Below are positions 25,996-34,838 of a DNA stretch of 64,000 bases, piece by piece (position 1 is the first letter of the stretch; each line of letters starts with the position of its first letter). The notes beneath the pieces were generated by a model, which searched no databases, had not been told where the DNA came from, and saw only the letters and a list, made by a program, of their open reading frames with translations. Source of the DNA: Eubacterium sp. (GTDB lineage Bacteria; Bacillota_A; Clostridia; Lachnospirales; Lachnospiraceae); contig JAFVEX010000051.1 of NCBI GenBank assembly GCA_017475785.1, positions 30,192-94,191 of the forward strand, in the 5' to 3' direction. Position numbers and translations under genes: made by a program.

Positions 25996-26787
25996 ATGAA
26001 TGGTATAAATGAAATAAAAATCGTCGCAAGCGATCTGGACGGCACATTGCTTCTGGACGGCGCGCAAAAACTGAACCCGGAGATATTTGATCTGATCAGG
26101 GAACTGAAAAAAAGGGGAATTCTTTTTCTGGCAGCAAGTGGAAGGCAATATGCAAATCTTCGCAGACTTTTTGCGCCGGTGCAGGATGAGATAGCCTACC
26201 TCTGCGAAAACGGCTGCCTGAGCTTTTACAGGGATCGGATCATTAACAGGGAACTGATGGAAAGAGATCTTGCAATAGAACTGATTGACGCGATCCAAAA
26301 CACCGATGGCTGCGAGGTTCTTGTTTCCGGTGTTGAGACCTGTTACATTCGGCCGAAGAAACCAGGGTTCCTCTCGCATATGCGGGATGTTGTTGGTAAT
26401 AATGTGACGGTTGTGGACAATCTGATGCAGATTCCGGAGCCGTATATGAAGGTTTCGCTGTTTGAGTATGGCGGACTTGACGGAACAGGATGGTGGCAGA
26501 AAACATTTAGCAGCCGGTGTACGGTCGTAACCGGCGGAAACGAGTGGCTGGATATGATGCCGAAAGGTGTAAATAAAAGTACGGGTTTTAGAGAAATTCT
26601 TCGGCATCTGCAGATTGCTCCGGAAAACTGTGTTGTGTTTGGAGACAATGATAATGATCTCGAAATGCTGGAAATGGCAGGAATACCCGTCGCGATGAAA
26701 TCCGCGAAAGCGTCGGTGCGCGCTGCAGCGGTATTTACTACCGACAAAGTAGAGCATGCACTGGAGAAGCTGCTTGGTGCTCTTTAG
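25996..26787 (+). CDS. HAD-superfamily Cof-type phosphatase
   Basis: A 263-residue Cof/YbiV-type hydrolase: motif I ASDLDGTLL, motif II AASGRQY, Lys in motif III (MPKGVNKSTGF) and motif IV FGDNDNDLEML. The cap domain between residues 85 and 190 is type C2B. These enzymes remove phosphate from sugar phosphates and cofactors. As the last gene of the sugar operon it may prevent build-up of toxic phosphosugars. No strong ribosome site is visible; the start at 25996 precedes the family's first beta-strand. Confidence 0.87.
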   Translation: MNGINEIKIVASDLDGTLLLDGAQKLNPEIFDLIRELKKRGILFLAASGRQYANLRRLFAPVQDEIAYLCENGCLSFYRDRIINRELMERDLAIELIDAIQNTDGCEVLVSGVETCYIRPKKPGFLSHMRDVVGNNVTVVDNLMQIPEPYMKVSLFEYGGLDGTGWWQKTFSSRCTVVTGGNEWLDMMPKGVNKSTGFREILRHLQIAPENCVVFGDNDNDLEMLEMAGIPVAMKSAKASVRAAAVFTTDKVEHALEKLLGAL

Positions 26788-26916
26788 CTGTTGAAATGCC
26801 GGTTATGTATATGGGGCTGTTGCACGACGATGCTTTGTGTAGTTTCTGTACTTCCTGTTTTTACTGAAATGATTTTTCTGGACAAAGATGTGGAAAGCGG
26901 GATTGTGCCTGTGTGA

Positions 26917-27786
26917 TCACCGCTGATCACGCTCACCGCGCATCTCGCTCAGATATCGCTTCCGGAACTGCAGCGGTGTGATCCCGGCAATTCTTTTAAA
27001 GGTTGTCTGGAAGTGACTGATATTGTCATAGCCGCACATGATTGCGATTTCAGTTACCGAAAAATCGCTTGATATCAGCAGGGTTTCCGCATATCCGATC
27101 CGTCTGCGAATTACGTACTCCATTACGGAGTATCCGGTTGCCTTCTTGAAGGTGTGTGTCAAATAAGACGTGCTGAAGGAGAGTGCGTCGGCAATTGAAT
27201 TCAGAGAAAGATCTTCCAGATAATGTGCGGCAATATAGGATTTGACCTGTGTTGCCGCCTGATTTGTTTTTACAGACGGTGTCATTGACCGGGGCTCGTT
27301 TGCCGCCGCCCGTGCCAGGAACAGGAAGGACTGCGCAAGAGATTCTATCAGCTGTTGTTCCAGAGAACTGTTCAGATGCCGGTCCATAATCTGCTCGGCA
27401 AGCGAAAGCAGGAGCGCATACTGTTTCCCTGCATTGCAGACACGGGGAGCATCCTCCGGGACGAGGCAGTTTTCTGGAAGATCCTCAAACAGACTGCCGG
27501 AATAGCCCAGGCAATATCCACAATAATCCATTCTTGATGAAGCGAGGAGCTCATGCTCCTCATTTTTGTTTGCAAATAAAAGATCTCCCGCCTGGACTTC
27601 ATGCCGGATGCCTTTAATCGTATAATAGCCGCTTCCCTGATAGCAAAAATGGATTTCACAAAGTGCTTCATGACTGTGCATAGGACGCTGGTGCTGCTGA
27701 ATATTGAAATCCTGACGAGTTGCATACAGGAGATGCGTGACAAACTTTCGGGCCTGGCCGGTATTGTTGATTCGGTTTGTGCTCAT
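26917..27786 (-). CDS. AraC-family regulator with cupin sensor
   Basis: 289 residues; the start at 27786 has AAAGGAT upstream on the minus strand. Residues 25-115 form an AraC-type cupin sensor (HQRPMHSHEALCEIHFCYQGSGYYTIKG). Residues 185-280 hold two helix-turn-helix motifs (LSLNSIADALSFSTSYLTHTF and FSVTEIAIMCGYDNISHFQTTFKRIAGITPLQFRKRY). It is divergent from the ABC-transporter operon beginning at 28108, about 320 bases away, and most likely activates it in response to a sugar. No clear operator could be picked out in the intergenic region. Confidence 0.9.
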   Translation of the reverse strand: MSTNRINNTGQARKFVTHLLYATRQDFNIQQHQRPMHSHEALCEIHFCYQGSGYYTIKGIRHEVQAGDLLFANKNEEHELLASSRMDYCGYCLGYSGSLFEDLPENCLVPEDAPRVCNAGKQYALLLSLAEQIMDRHLNSSLEQQLIESLAQSFLFLARAAANEPRSMTPSVKTNQAATQVKSYIAAHYLEDLSLNSIADALSFSTSYLTHTFKKATGYSVMEYVIRRRIGYAETLLISSDFSVTEIAIMCGYDNISHFQTTFKRIAGITPLQFRKRYLSEMRGERDQR

Positions 27787-28107
27787 AGCGATCCTTTTCG
27801 GGGCGGTTTCATAGTTTGGCCGGAATACCCGGCCGGTCTTTTTGAGTGTTCTCTGTTTCTGCTGATAAGAATCCCGTCTGCTCCTTATTATAGCAGAGAA
27901 ATGTATAAAACGGTGTTCGGATTGTGCCGGATTTTGAAATTTTGAATAAAAACAGCTGCATTTCACATGGAAACAGGACTTGATAGATCAAGCAATCAGG
28001 CAGAAAAACGCATAAACTATAGGACATAACAAGAGCAGCAGTCAGTCAAATGAAAGCAGGACAGATTGCTGTATCACATTTTAAAGATGGGAAAAGGAGA
28101 GGCAAAA

Positions 28108-29148
28108 ATGAGAAAAAACTGGAAAAGAATTATGAGTGCTGTATTGGTATCCGGCATGCTGCTGGCTGGCTGCGGAAGTTCGTCGGGCGGAAGTGCGGCA
28201 GCAGGTTCATCCGCAGCAGACGCGGCATCTTCAGCGGCATCAGCAGCATCTTCGGCATCAGCTGACACAACTGCATCGGGCGACCTGAAGATCGGGTTCG
28301 CAAGCGTAGATATGAACAACACATTCCAGACCTATATTGCCGATGCTGCAAAGGCAAAGGCAGAAGAGCTTGGTGCTGCCATCACAATTACAGATGCACA
28401 GAACGATGTCGTTAAACAGCAGGATCAGGTCAACCAACTGATTCAGCAGGGCGTGGATGCACTTGTTGTCGTCGCGGCAGACTCCAGCGCCATGGCGCCG
28501 GTCACAGCGGCAGCACAGGCTGCAAATATTCCGCTGGTATACTGCAACATCAATCCGTTTGCGGATGGAGAAGAAATTCCGGACGGCGTGCATTATGTCG
28601 GTTCCAATGAGATTGAGGCCGGACGCTATCAGGGTGAGATGATCGGCGAGGCGATCGGCTCCGGCAAAGTTGCAATTCTGCAGGGCGGGCTTGTTTATGA
28701 GGCTACATACAAGCGCACAGACGGCAACAAACAGGTTTTTGAGGAGAGCTATCCGGATATTGAGGTCGTGACAGAGGAAACAGCGGAGTGGCAGAGAGAC
28801 AAGGCGATTGATGTCACTAAGAACTGGCTGTCCGCATACGGCGATGAGCTGAAGGCAATCTGCTCGAACAACGACGAAATGGCACTCGGCGCAGTACAGG
28901 CGCTCAAGGATGCCGGACGTACCGACGTCAAGGTTGTCGGTGTAGACGCGACACCGGACGGCTGTGCGGCAGTTAAGAGCGGAGATCTGCTCGGAACAGT
29001 CTTCCAGGACAGCGTAGGTCAGGGCGGCGGAGCTGTCGAGGTCGCGATCAGCATGGCAAAGGGAGAGACACCTGCAGAATCAACAACATGGATCCCGTAC
29101 GTACCGGTGAACGCAGATAATGTTGATGAGTATATCGGTAAGAACTGA
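28108..29148 (+). CDS. sugar ABC transporter substrate-binding lipoprotein
   Basis: 346 residues; the start at 28108 follows AAAAGGAGAGG. The signal ends in LLAGC (lipobox), then comes an Ser/Ala-rich tether of about 35 residues. The type I binding fold reads LKIGFASVDMNNTFQTYIAD, VNQLIQQGVDALVVVAAD, IPLVYCNINPF, AICSNNDEMALGAVQALKDAG and VVGVDATPDG, the RbsB pattern. It is the first gene of an operon with one ATPase, two permeases and an esterase. A hairpin after it probably raises its level relative to the membrane parts. Confidence 0.92.
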   Translation: MRKNWKRIMSAVLVSGMLLAGCGSSSGGSAAAGSSAADAASSAASAASSASADTTASGDLKIGFASVDMNNTFQTYIADAAKAKAEELGAAITITDAQNDVVKQQDQVNQLIQQGVDALVVVAADSSAMAPVTAAAQAANIPLVYCNINPFADGEEIPDGVHYVGSNEIEAGRYQGEMIGEAIGSGKVAILQGGLVYEATYKRTDGNKQVFEESYPDIEVVTEETAEWQRDKAIDVTKNWLSAYGDELKAICSNNDEMALGAVQALKDAGRTDVKVVGVDATPDGCAAVKSGDLLGTVFQDSVGQGGGAVEVAISMAKGETPAESTTWIPYVPVNADNVDEYIGKN

Positions 29149-29188
29149 TCAGCTAAAAAGAGAAGAATCTTAAATTATTGAGGACAAA

Positions 29189-29227
29189 AAGGGCTGCCGC
29201 ACGTAGTCGTGATATGTGGCAGCCCTT
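29189..29227 (+). terminator. hairpin after the binding-protein gene
   Basis: AAGGGCTGCCGCAC pairs with GTGGCAGCCCTT and is followed by ACTG, without a long U-tract. It is typical of a partial terminator or RNA-stabilising stem between a binding-protein gene and its transporter genes. Its core resembles the hairpins at 14.86 and 57.26 kb. Confidence 0.65.
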
Positions 29228-29280
29228 ACTGACGAATAGAGTTAGAAGAGATAGCAGAAACCCTGTTATGGAGGTATGGC

Positions 29281-30840
29281 ATGGCAGATGAAAAATATTT
29301 GCTGGAAATGACAGATATCACGAAGGAATTTCCGGGCGTCAAAGCACTGCAGGGGGTCCAGCTGCGTGTGAAAGCAGGTGAGGTGCACGGCCTTCTCGGT
29401 GAAAACGGCGCGGGAAAATCTACGATGATGAACTGTCTGATGGGTATTTATCCGCCCACAAGCGGGAAAATCGTTTTTGACGGGATTGAGCGGAAAAATT
29501 ATACACCGCATGATTCACTTCATTTTGGGATTTCCATGATTCAGCAGGAACTCTCTCCGGTCATGGAGCGCTCCATCATGGAGAACATCTGGCTCGGCAG
29601 AGAGCCGGTTAATAAATTTGGAATTGTCGACAAACGAAAGATGTATCAGGATACAAAGGCGCTGCTGGAATCAATTGAGATGGAAGAGGATCCCCGCACA
29701 TTGATGCGGCATCTGACAGTTGCAAAGATGCAGATGGTTGAGATCGCCCGCGCAGTTTCCTATGATTCGAAACTGATTATTATGGATGAGCCTTCCAGTT
29801 CTCTGACCGAGAATGAGACACAGCAGCTCTTTAAGATCATCCGCCAGCTGAAAGCGAAAGGCTGCGCGGTTATCTATATTTCCCACAAGCTCGATGAGAT
29901 CAAAGCAATCACGGACCGCGTATCTGTTTTCCGTGACGGCACATACATCTCGAGCAGCGACACGGCCGACATCACGCAGGATCAGATTATAGAGATGATG
30001 GTCGGACGTTCCGTCGCAAATATCTTCCCAAAAGTAGAAGTTCCGATTGGAGAAGTGGTTCTTGAGGTGGAAAATCTCTCTCACGAGACGCTTTTCCATG
30101 ATGTGTCATTTACTGTCAGAAAGGGCGAGATCTTTGGACTGAACGGACTTGTCGGGGCCGGAAGAACAGAGCTGATGGAAACAATTTTTGGTCTGCGCCC
30201 GCGCAAATCGGGGACCGTGAAACTGCATGGGAAAGAATTCAATCCAAAATCAGGAAAAGACGCAATCGCGGCCGGACTTGCATTTATCACAGAAGACCGG
30301 CGCGGAAACGGAATCTTCCCGGTTCAGGACATTGAATTTAACACGACTATGTCAAATATTGACACTTACCGAAATAAAATCGGTCTGCTGGATTTGAAAA
30401 AGATGAAGCAGGATACTGCGGAGTACATTGATAAGATTCAGATCAAGACACCTTCGCAGAAGCAGCTGATCAAAAATCTTTCCGGCGGAAATCAGCAGAA
30501 GGTGCTGATCGGAAGGTGGCTGTTGACAGCGCCGGACATTATTATCATGGATGAACCGACCCGCGGAATTGACGTCGGATCAAAATCGGAGATCCATAAG
30601 CTGATCGGTCAGCTTGTTGCTGACGGTAAGAGTGTCATCATGATCTCTTCCGAATTACCGGAGGTTATGGGTATGTCCGACCGCATCATGGTTATGCATG
30701 AAGGTGAAGTCATGGGAATTGTGGAGCGGTCTGAGTATGTTACGCCTGAACAGTTGATGGAACTTGCTTCCGGAATCGCTCCGGGAAGCGGACATGCTGC
30801 TGATACTGCAGGAGAAGAGAAAGGGGGCGCCGGCGCATGA
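29281..30840 (+). CDS. sugar ABC transporter ATPase, Rbs/Mgl-type
   Basis: 519 residues with two ABC cassettes: Walker A GENGAGKST, LTVAKMQMVEIARA and IIMDEPSSSL in the first; GLVGAGRTE, EDRRGNG, LSGGNQQKVLIGRWL and IIMDEPTRGID in the second. The second Walker A with GAGRTE is standard for this family. A Gly/Ala-rich tail ends the protein. Its stop overlaps the first permease start (ATGA). It energises sugar import with the two permeases that follow. Confidence 0.95.
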   Translation: MADEKYLLEMTDITKEFPGVKALQGVQLRVKAGEVHGLLGENGAGKSTMMNCLMGIYPPTSGKIVFDGIERKNYTPHDSLHFGISMIQQELSPVMERSIMENIWLGREPVNKFGIVDKRKMYQDTKALLESIEMEEDPRTLMRHLTVAKMQMVEIARAVSYDSKLIIMDEPSSSLTENETQQLFKIIRQLKAKGCAVIYISHKLDEIKAITDRVSVFRDGTYISSSDTADITQDQIIEMMVGRSVANIFPKVEVPIGEVVLEVENLSHETLFHDVSFTVRKGEIFGLNGLVGAGRTELMETIFGLRPRKSGTVKLHGKEFNPKSGKDAIAAGLAFITEDRRGNGIFPVQDIEFNTTMSNIDTYRNKIGLLDLKKMKQDTAEYIDKIQIKTPSQKQLIKNLSGGNQQKVLIGRWLLTAPDIIIMDEPTRGIDVGSKSEIHKLIGQLVADGKSVIMISSELPEVMGMSDRIMVMHEGEVMGIVERSEYVTPEQLMELASGIAPGSGHAADTAGEEKGGAGA

Positions 30841-31814
30841 AAGAGAAAAGCATAAAGGATCTGCTCTCCAACAATGCAACCTACGTGATTCTTATCGTAA
30901 TGTGCATTGTCATTACAGTTGCGAGACCGAAATTCATCTCGGGCGAAAACCTTCTGAATGTTTTCTCGGCCGCATGTGTTTACGGGTGCATGGCACTCGG
31001 TATGACGTTTATCATCATTTCCGGAGGTATCGATCTGGCAGCAGGCGCTACCGTTGCTTTTACCGGAACGATGGGTGCCATCTTCGGTCAGACTGCGGGA
31101 GCAGCAGGAAAAGTTCTTCCCGGTGTACCTGAACTTCCGTTTATTGTTCCGGTGATTATTTCAATTCTATCGGGTATTGCGATCGGGTTTATAACGGGAT
31201 TTCTGATCGCCAGATTCAATACACCGCCATTTATCGTTACACTTGGTATGACGACAGTTGTCCGCGGATTTACGCTATTGATCACAAAAGGCGAACCTGT
31301 GAGCAATCTCATACATGGCTACAGCGTGCTGGGCGGAAGAATCGGAATGATTCCGGTATCTGTAATTGTTTTCATTCTGTTGATCCTCCTTTCTGTCGTA
31401 CTCCTGAAGCGCACGCGGTTCGGAAGAGATACATACGCGATCGGGAGCAATCAGAATGCAGCTTCTGTATCAGGTGTCAAGGTATCATCCAGAAAAATCT
31501 CAATTTATGTATTTGCAGGTGTTATGTATGCAATCGCAGGTCTGATTGTTGCCGGCAAAGCAACCAGTATTCATCCGGGCGCCGCACAGGGTTATGAACT
31601 GACTGCAATCGCAGCTTGTATCATCGGCGGAGCGAGTCCTTCCGGCGGAACCGGTACGATCTGGAGTACTGTGATCGGTGCGCTGATTATCAGTGTCCTG
31701 CGAAACGGACTGACACTCCTTGGAATCGACTCATACTGGCAGCAGATTGCGGAAGGTCTGGTCATTATTATTGCAGTTGCCCTGGATGTCCGCAGAAACA
31801 GCGGCGCAAAGTGA
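30837..31814 (+). CDS. sugar ABC transporter permease A
   Basis: A 325-residue RbsC-type permease with about ten hydrophobic segments. Conserved blocks are GGIDLAAGATVAFTG, FIVTLGMTTVVRGFTLLIT, RTRFGRDTYAIGSNQNAA and AACIIGGASPSGGTGTIWSTVIGA. It overlaps the ATPase gene by four bases and precedes a second permease by 18 bases. Having two different permeases suggests a heterodimeric channel, which occurs in some Rbs-type importers. Confidence 0.93.
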   Translation: MKEKSIKDLLSNNATYVILIVMCIVITVARPKFISGENLLNVFSAACVYGCMALGMTFIIISGGIDLAAGATVAFTGTMGAIFGQTAGAAGKVLPGVPELPFIVPVIISILSGIAIGFITGFLIARFNTPPFIVTLGMTTVVRGFTLLITKGEPVSNLIHGYSVLGGRIGMIPVSVIVFILLILLSVVLLKRTRFGRDTYAIGSNQNAASVSGVKVSSRKISIYVFAGVMYAIAGLIVAGKATSIHPGAAQGYELTAIAACIIGGASPSGGTGTIWSTVIGALIISVLRNGLTLLGIDSYWQQIAEGLVIIIAVALDVRRNSGAK

Positions 31815-31832
31815 TCACAGGAGGGAGTAAAG

Positions 31833-32822
31833 ATGCAGGAAAACAAAAAAAAGAATGCAATGAAGATGATATTTGACAAGTTCGGAATCGTCGTGATGCT
31901 CCTGGTTCTGGTGATCATCATGGCAGTTCTGATTCCGGGATTTCTTGCTCCAAGCAGTATTTTGAGTCTGCTGGTGCAGGGGTCTATCTTCGGCATCATG
32001 GCGCTGGGTGTTACCTTTATCATCATTTCGGGCGGAATTGACCTGGCAGCCGGATCCATGGTGGCGCTGACGGCAGTTGTCAGTGCTTCCTTCGGACAGC
32101 TCGCGGGAGCCTCCAACAAAATTTTCCCGTGGGTACCGGAACTTGGGATGTGGGCGCCGCTTGTGGTCGCGATCGTTTTCGGCGGACTGCTGGGCGCAAT
32201 AAACGGTTTTCTGATTTCAAAACTGAATCTGTTTCCGTTTATCGCAACACTTGGAACCTATACAATATTCCGCGGATTTGCTTTGGTTATCACACAGGGA
32301 AAACCGGTCACACAGCTGCTTCCGGGGTTTGTTAAAGTCGGGGGTAATATCGGACCGATTCCGACACCGATACTGATCTTTGCGATCTGTGTTGTAATCT
32401 GCTCGGTTCTGCTGAACCGGACCAGGTTCGGATATCACACATTTGCCATCGGCGGCAATGCCGCAGCTGCCCGCGTAACGGGGATTAACATTCCGCGCAT
32501 GATTATACTGATCTATGCGTTTGCCGGCGTTATGTACGGTGTTGCTTCATTTGTTTATGCAGGACGTGTCCTGTCGGTCAATCCGGGCGCAGCGAAAAAC
32601 TATGAGCTGACCGCAATTTCCGCGAGTATCATCGGCGGAACGAGCCCGGTCGGCGGGAAAGGAACCATCTGGGGCGTCGTGGTAGGTACACTGATTCTGT
32701 CCGTAATCCGTCAGGGTCTGACCATGCTCGCAGTCGATGCTTACTGGCAGCAGATCGCAGAAGGCGCAATTATCGTAGTTGCCGTTATCTTTGCAATGCT
32801 GCGTCAGAACGCGGAGGACTGA
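31833..32822 (+). CDS. sugar ABC transporter permease B
   Basis: A 329-residue paralogue of permease A, sharing MALGVTFIIISGGIDLAAGS, FIATLGTYTIFRGFALVITQ and IIGGTSPVGGKGTIWGVVVG. It follows permease A closely behind AGGAGGG. Its stop overlaps the esterase start as TGATG, so the esterase is translationally coupled to the transporter. The closeness of A and B points to a local gene duplication. Confidence 0.93.
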   Translation: MQENKKKNAMKMIFDKFGIVVMLLVLVIIMAVLIPGFLAPSSILSLLVQGSIFGIMALGVTFIIISGGIDLAAGSMVALTAVVSASFGQLAGASNKIFPWVPELGMWAPLVVAIVFGGLLGAINGFLISKLNLFPFIATLGTYTIFRGFALVITQGKPVTQLLPGFVKVGGNIGPIPTPILIFAICVVICSVLLNRTRFGYHTFAIGGNAAAARVTGINIPRMIILIYAFAGVMYGVASFVYAGRVLSVNPGAAKNYELTAISASIIGGTSPVGGKGTIWGVVVGTLILSVIRQGLTMLAVDAYWQQIAEGAIIVVAVIFAMLRQNAED

Positions 32823-34696
32823 TGCTTACGAAACGTCCGGTTGATCCGATGGATCCTTATGCGGCCCTGGAATATGGATCGTTTTGGCGCACAGTTTCTG
32901 TCGGAGGGAAACAGCGGCGCTATTTGACCTATATTCCCGAGCGCGCGCGCTCTGCCTGCGCAGGCGTAATGGTTTTTGGAGAAAACGGCCGGACTGCAGA
33001 GGATCTCTATGCGGGGAGCGGGTGGACAGAACTGGCCCGGACAGCGGATCCGAATTTTATCGTATTTTATCTGGAGCCGGAGGAAGACGGCTGGCGCATC
33101 GATGAACCATATGGATGTCCTGACGGGGATGTTGCCTATGTGGAAGCTGTATTTGCCAGTGCTTCGGAAAATACACATTATTGTATCCATGAGACAAAAA
33201 TGTATCTTGCAGGGATTGGAGATGGCGGAACGATCGCACAGATGGCGGCCATGTTTCACACAGTGATCTATTCGGGTCTGCTGTCGGTCTGCGCACCGGA
33301 TGTATCGGAAGAATTCTTCAGACGGTGCGGAAGGGACTGGTGTCAGGATCTGTTTTCTTTTACAGATCCGACGCATCACCTGAACATGCATAAGGGAGAT
33401 ATTCCGCTTCCGGTCTGGATTATAGATGATGCATGCGATGATTTCAGGCGGAGCGTAAGCAACAGGGGTCTTGCCTGGTGGATTGCAGCAAATGGAACGG
33501 AACAGAAACCGGAAGAAGGCGAAGATCATGTTCTGCGCTATGTGCGGTCAGAAAAAATGCCTTACCCCGCAGATCAGCAAAAAGAGGCATGTACTGTCTG
33601 GTGCTGCCGGCCGGATGTTGTTGCAAAGTCTTCCGGACAGAAGCCGGCATTTGCAGAGTCCGGAGAGTTCTGTAGATCACATTCTCTGAAAGATGAGAGA
33701 GAAGTCACGGCATCAGACTGGTGCATGATTGACATTGAAAAAATCTGGGCGGGGTTTCTGATGCAGCACCAGAGATGGATCAGCGAACCAGGCGGGTCAC
33801 TGCGCATGCGGCTGACAATGAAGAATTTGCCGGAGATCACATATTATAATGAGGAAATCGGAGGCTGGATGCGGGAGTGGTATGTTTATGTGCCGCAGAG
33901 TGTTCGGGAACAGAGTGCAGAAACTGATTATCAGAGGTATGTACCAGTCGTTTTTGCCCTTCACGGTTACACCTGCAACGGAGAGATCTATGCAGGCAAC
34001 ACAGGCTGGTGCGATGTAGCAGAAGAAAACGGCTTTATCGCAGTATTTCCTTCTGCGGTTCCCGGGCGGCTGGATTTTGATTCAGATTATACGAACCGTA
34101 ACAACATGGATCTCCCGGCCTGGAATTTCCTGCACGATATACCGGATGGGCCGGATGAACTGCAGTTTTTTGAAATTATGCTGGAGAAACTCTCAGAAAC
34201 ATGGCCGGTTGACCGGTCGCGTGTTTATGTAACAGGACATTCTCACGGCTCGCAGATGACACAGGTTCTGGGCCTTGCAAAGCCTGAGCTGTTTGCGGCA
34301 ATCGCCCCCTGCTCGGGCGTGATTTTTGAGATGCTTTATGACGCATTTGCTGCCCTGCCGGAATTAAAGGGGGAGCTCCCGATGCCGGTCTGGATGTTCG
34401 TCGGAACAGAGGAAGGCACTCTGATTGACGCAATGCCGGCGCCTGATAACGCCACAGGCAGAACCATTGAATGGTGGCACCGGGTCAATCGGCTGCAGGG
34501 TGATCCAAAAGAAACATATCAGAAGCCTTTCCCGGTGTATACAGGGAGATGGCAGGATCTGGTATACAGGAATGAAGAGGGAGAAGATCTGGTTCGATTT
34601 ACGCGGGTAGATGATTTTCCGCACGGAACGATGCCGTCAATGTCAAAGCGGATCTGGGACGAGTTCTTTTCACATCACCGCCGTGAAGGGAACTGA
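32822..34696 (+). CDS. PHB-depolymerase/CE1-like esterase, double-domain, form 1
   Basis: 624 residues. The C-terminal half (from about 320) is an alpha/beta hydrolase of the PHB-depolymerase/feruloyl-esterase type: VVFALHGYTCNGEIYAGNTG, VYVTGHSHGSQMTQ (nucleophile Ser474 in GHSHG) and a late His in DDFPHGTMP. The N-terminal half repeats the layout (VMVFGENGRTAEDLY ... MYLAGIGDGGTIAQMA), but the nucleophile elbow has GIGDG, so the serine is lost. There is no signal peptide, so it acts in the cytoplasm. It is coupled to the sugar transporter and probably removes acyl groups from imported oligosaccharides. Confidence 0.82.
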   Translation: MLTKRPVDPMDPYAALEYGSFWRTVSVGGKQRRYLTYIPERARSACAGVMVFGENGRTAEDLYAGSGWTELARTADPNFIVFYLEPEEDGWRIDEPYGCPDGDVAYVEAVFASASENTHYCIHETKMYLAGIGDGGTIAQMAAMFHTVIYSGLLSVCAPDVSEEFFRRCGRDWCQDLFSFTDPTHHLNMHKGDIPLPVWIIDDACDDFRRSVSNRGLAWWIAANGTEQKPEEGEDHVLRYVRSEKMPYPADQQKEACTVWCCRPDVVAKSSGQKPAFAESGEFCRSHSLKDEREVTASDWCMIDIEKIWAGFLMQHQRWISEPGGSLRMRLTMKNLPEITYYNEEIGGWMREWYVYVPQSVREQSAETDYQRYVPVVFALHGYTCNGEIYAGNTGWCDVAEENGFIAVFPSAVPGRLDFDSDYTNRNNMDLPAWNFLHDIPDGPDELQFFEIMLEKLSETWPVDRSRVYVTGHSHGSQMTQVLGLAKPELFAAIAPCSGVIFEMLYDAFAALPELKGELPMPVWMFVGTEEGTLIDAMPAPDNATGRTIEWWHRVNRLQGDPKETYQKPFPVYTGRWQDLVYRNEEGEDLVRFTRVDDFPHGTMPSMSKRIWDEFFSHHRREGN

Positions 34697-34786
34697 GGAT
34701 AGCAGTATCATAGTATTTGTGAGCATTGTAGATCAACTGCTGGTTTACAAATTGATATCAGTTTGAGTTGATAAATTTCCCTGGTT

Positions 34787-34823
34787 GATGGGGCAGCTGC
34801 AGTTTGTCTGTGGCTGCCCCATC
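34787..34823. terminator. hairpin between convergent genes
   Basis: GATGGGGCAGC at 34787-34797 pairs perfectly with GCTGCCCCATC at 34813-34823. A weaker stem (ATCAACT/AGTTGAT) lies just to the left. There is no long U-tract on either strand, but its position between convergent stops supports termination. Confidence 0.6.
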
Positions 34824-34838
34824 TGCTTGATTATCATC

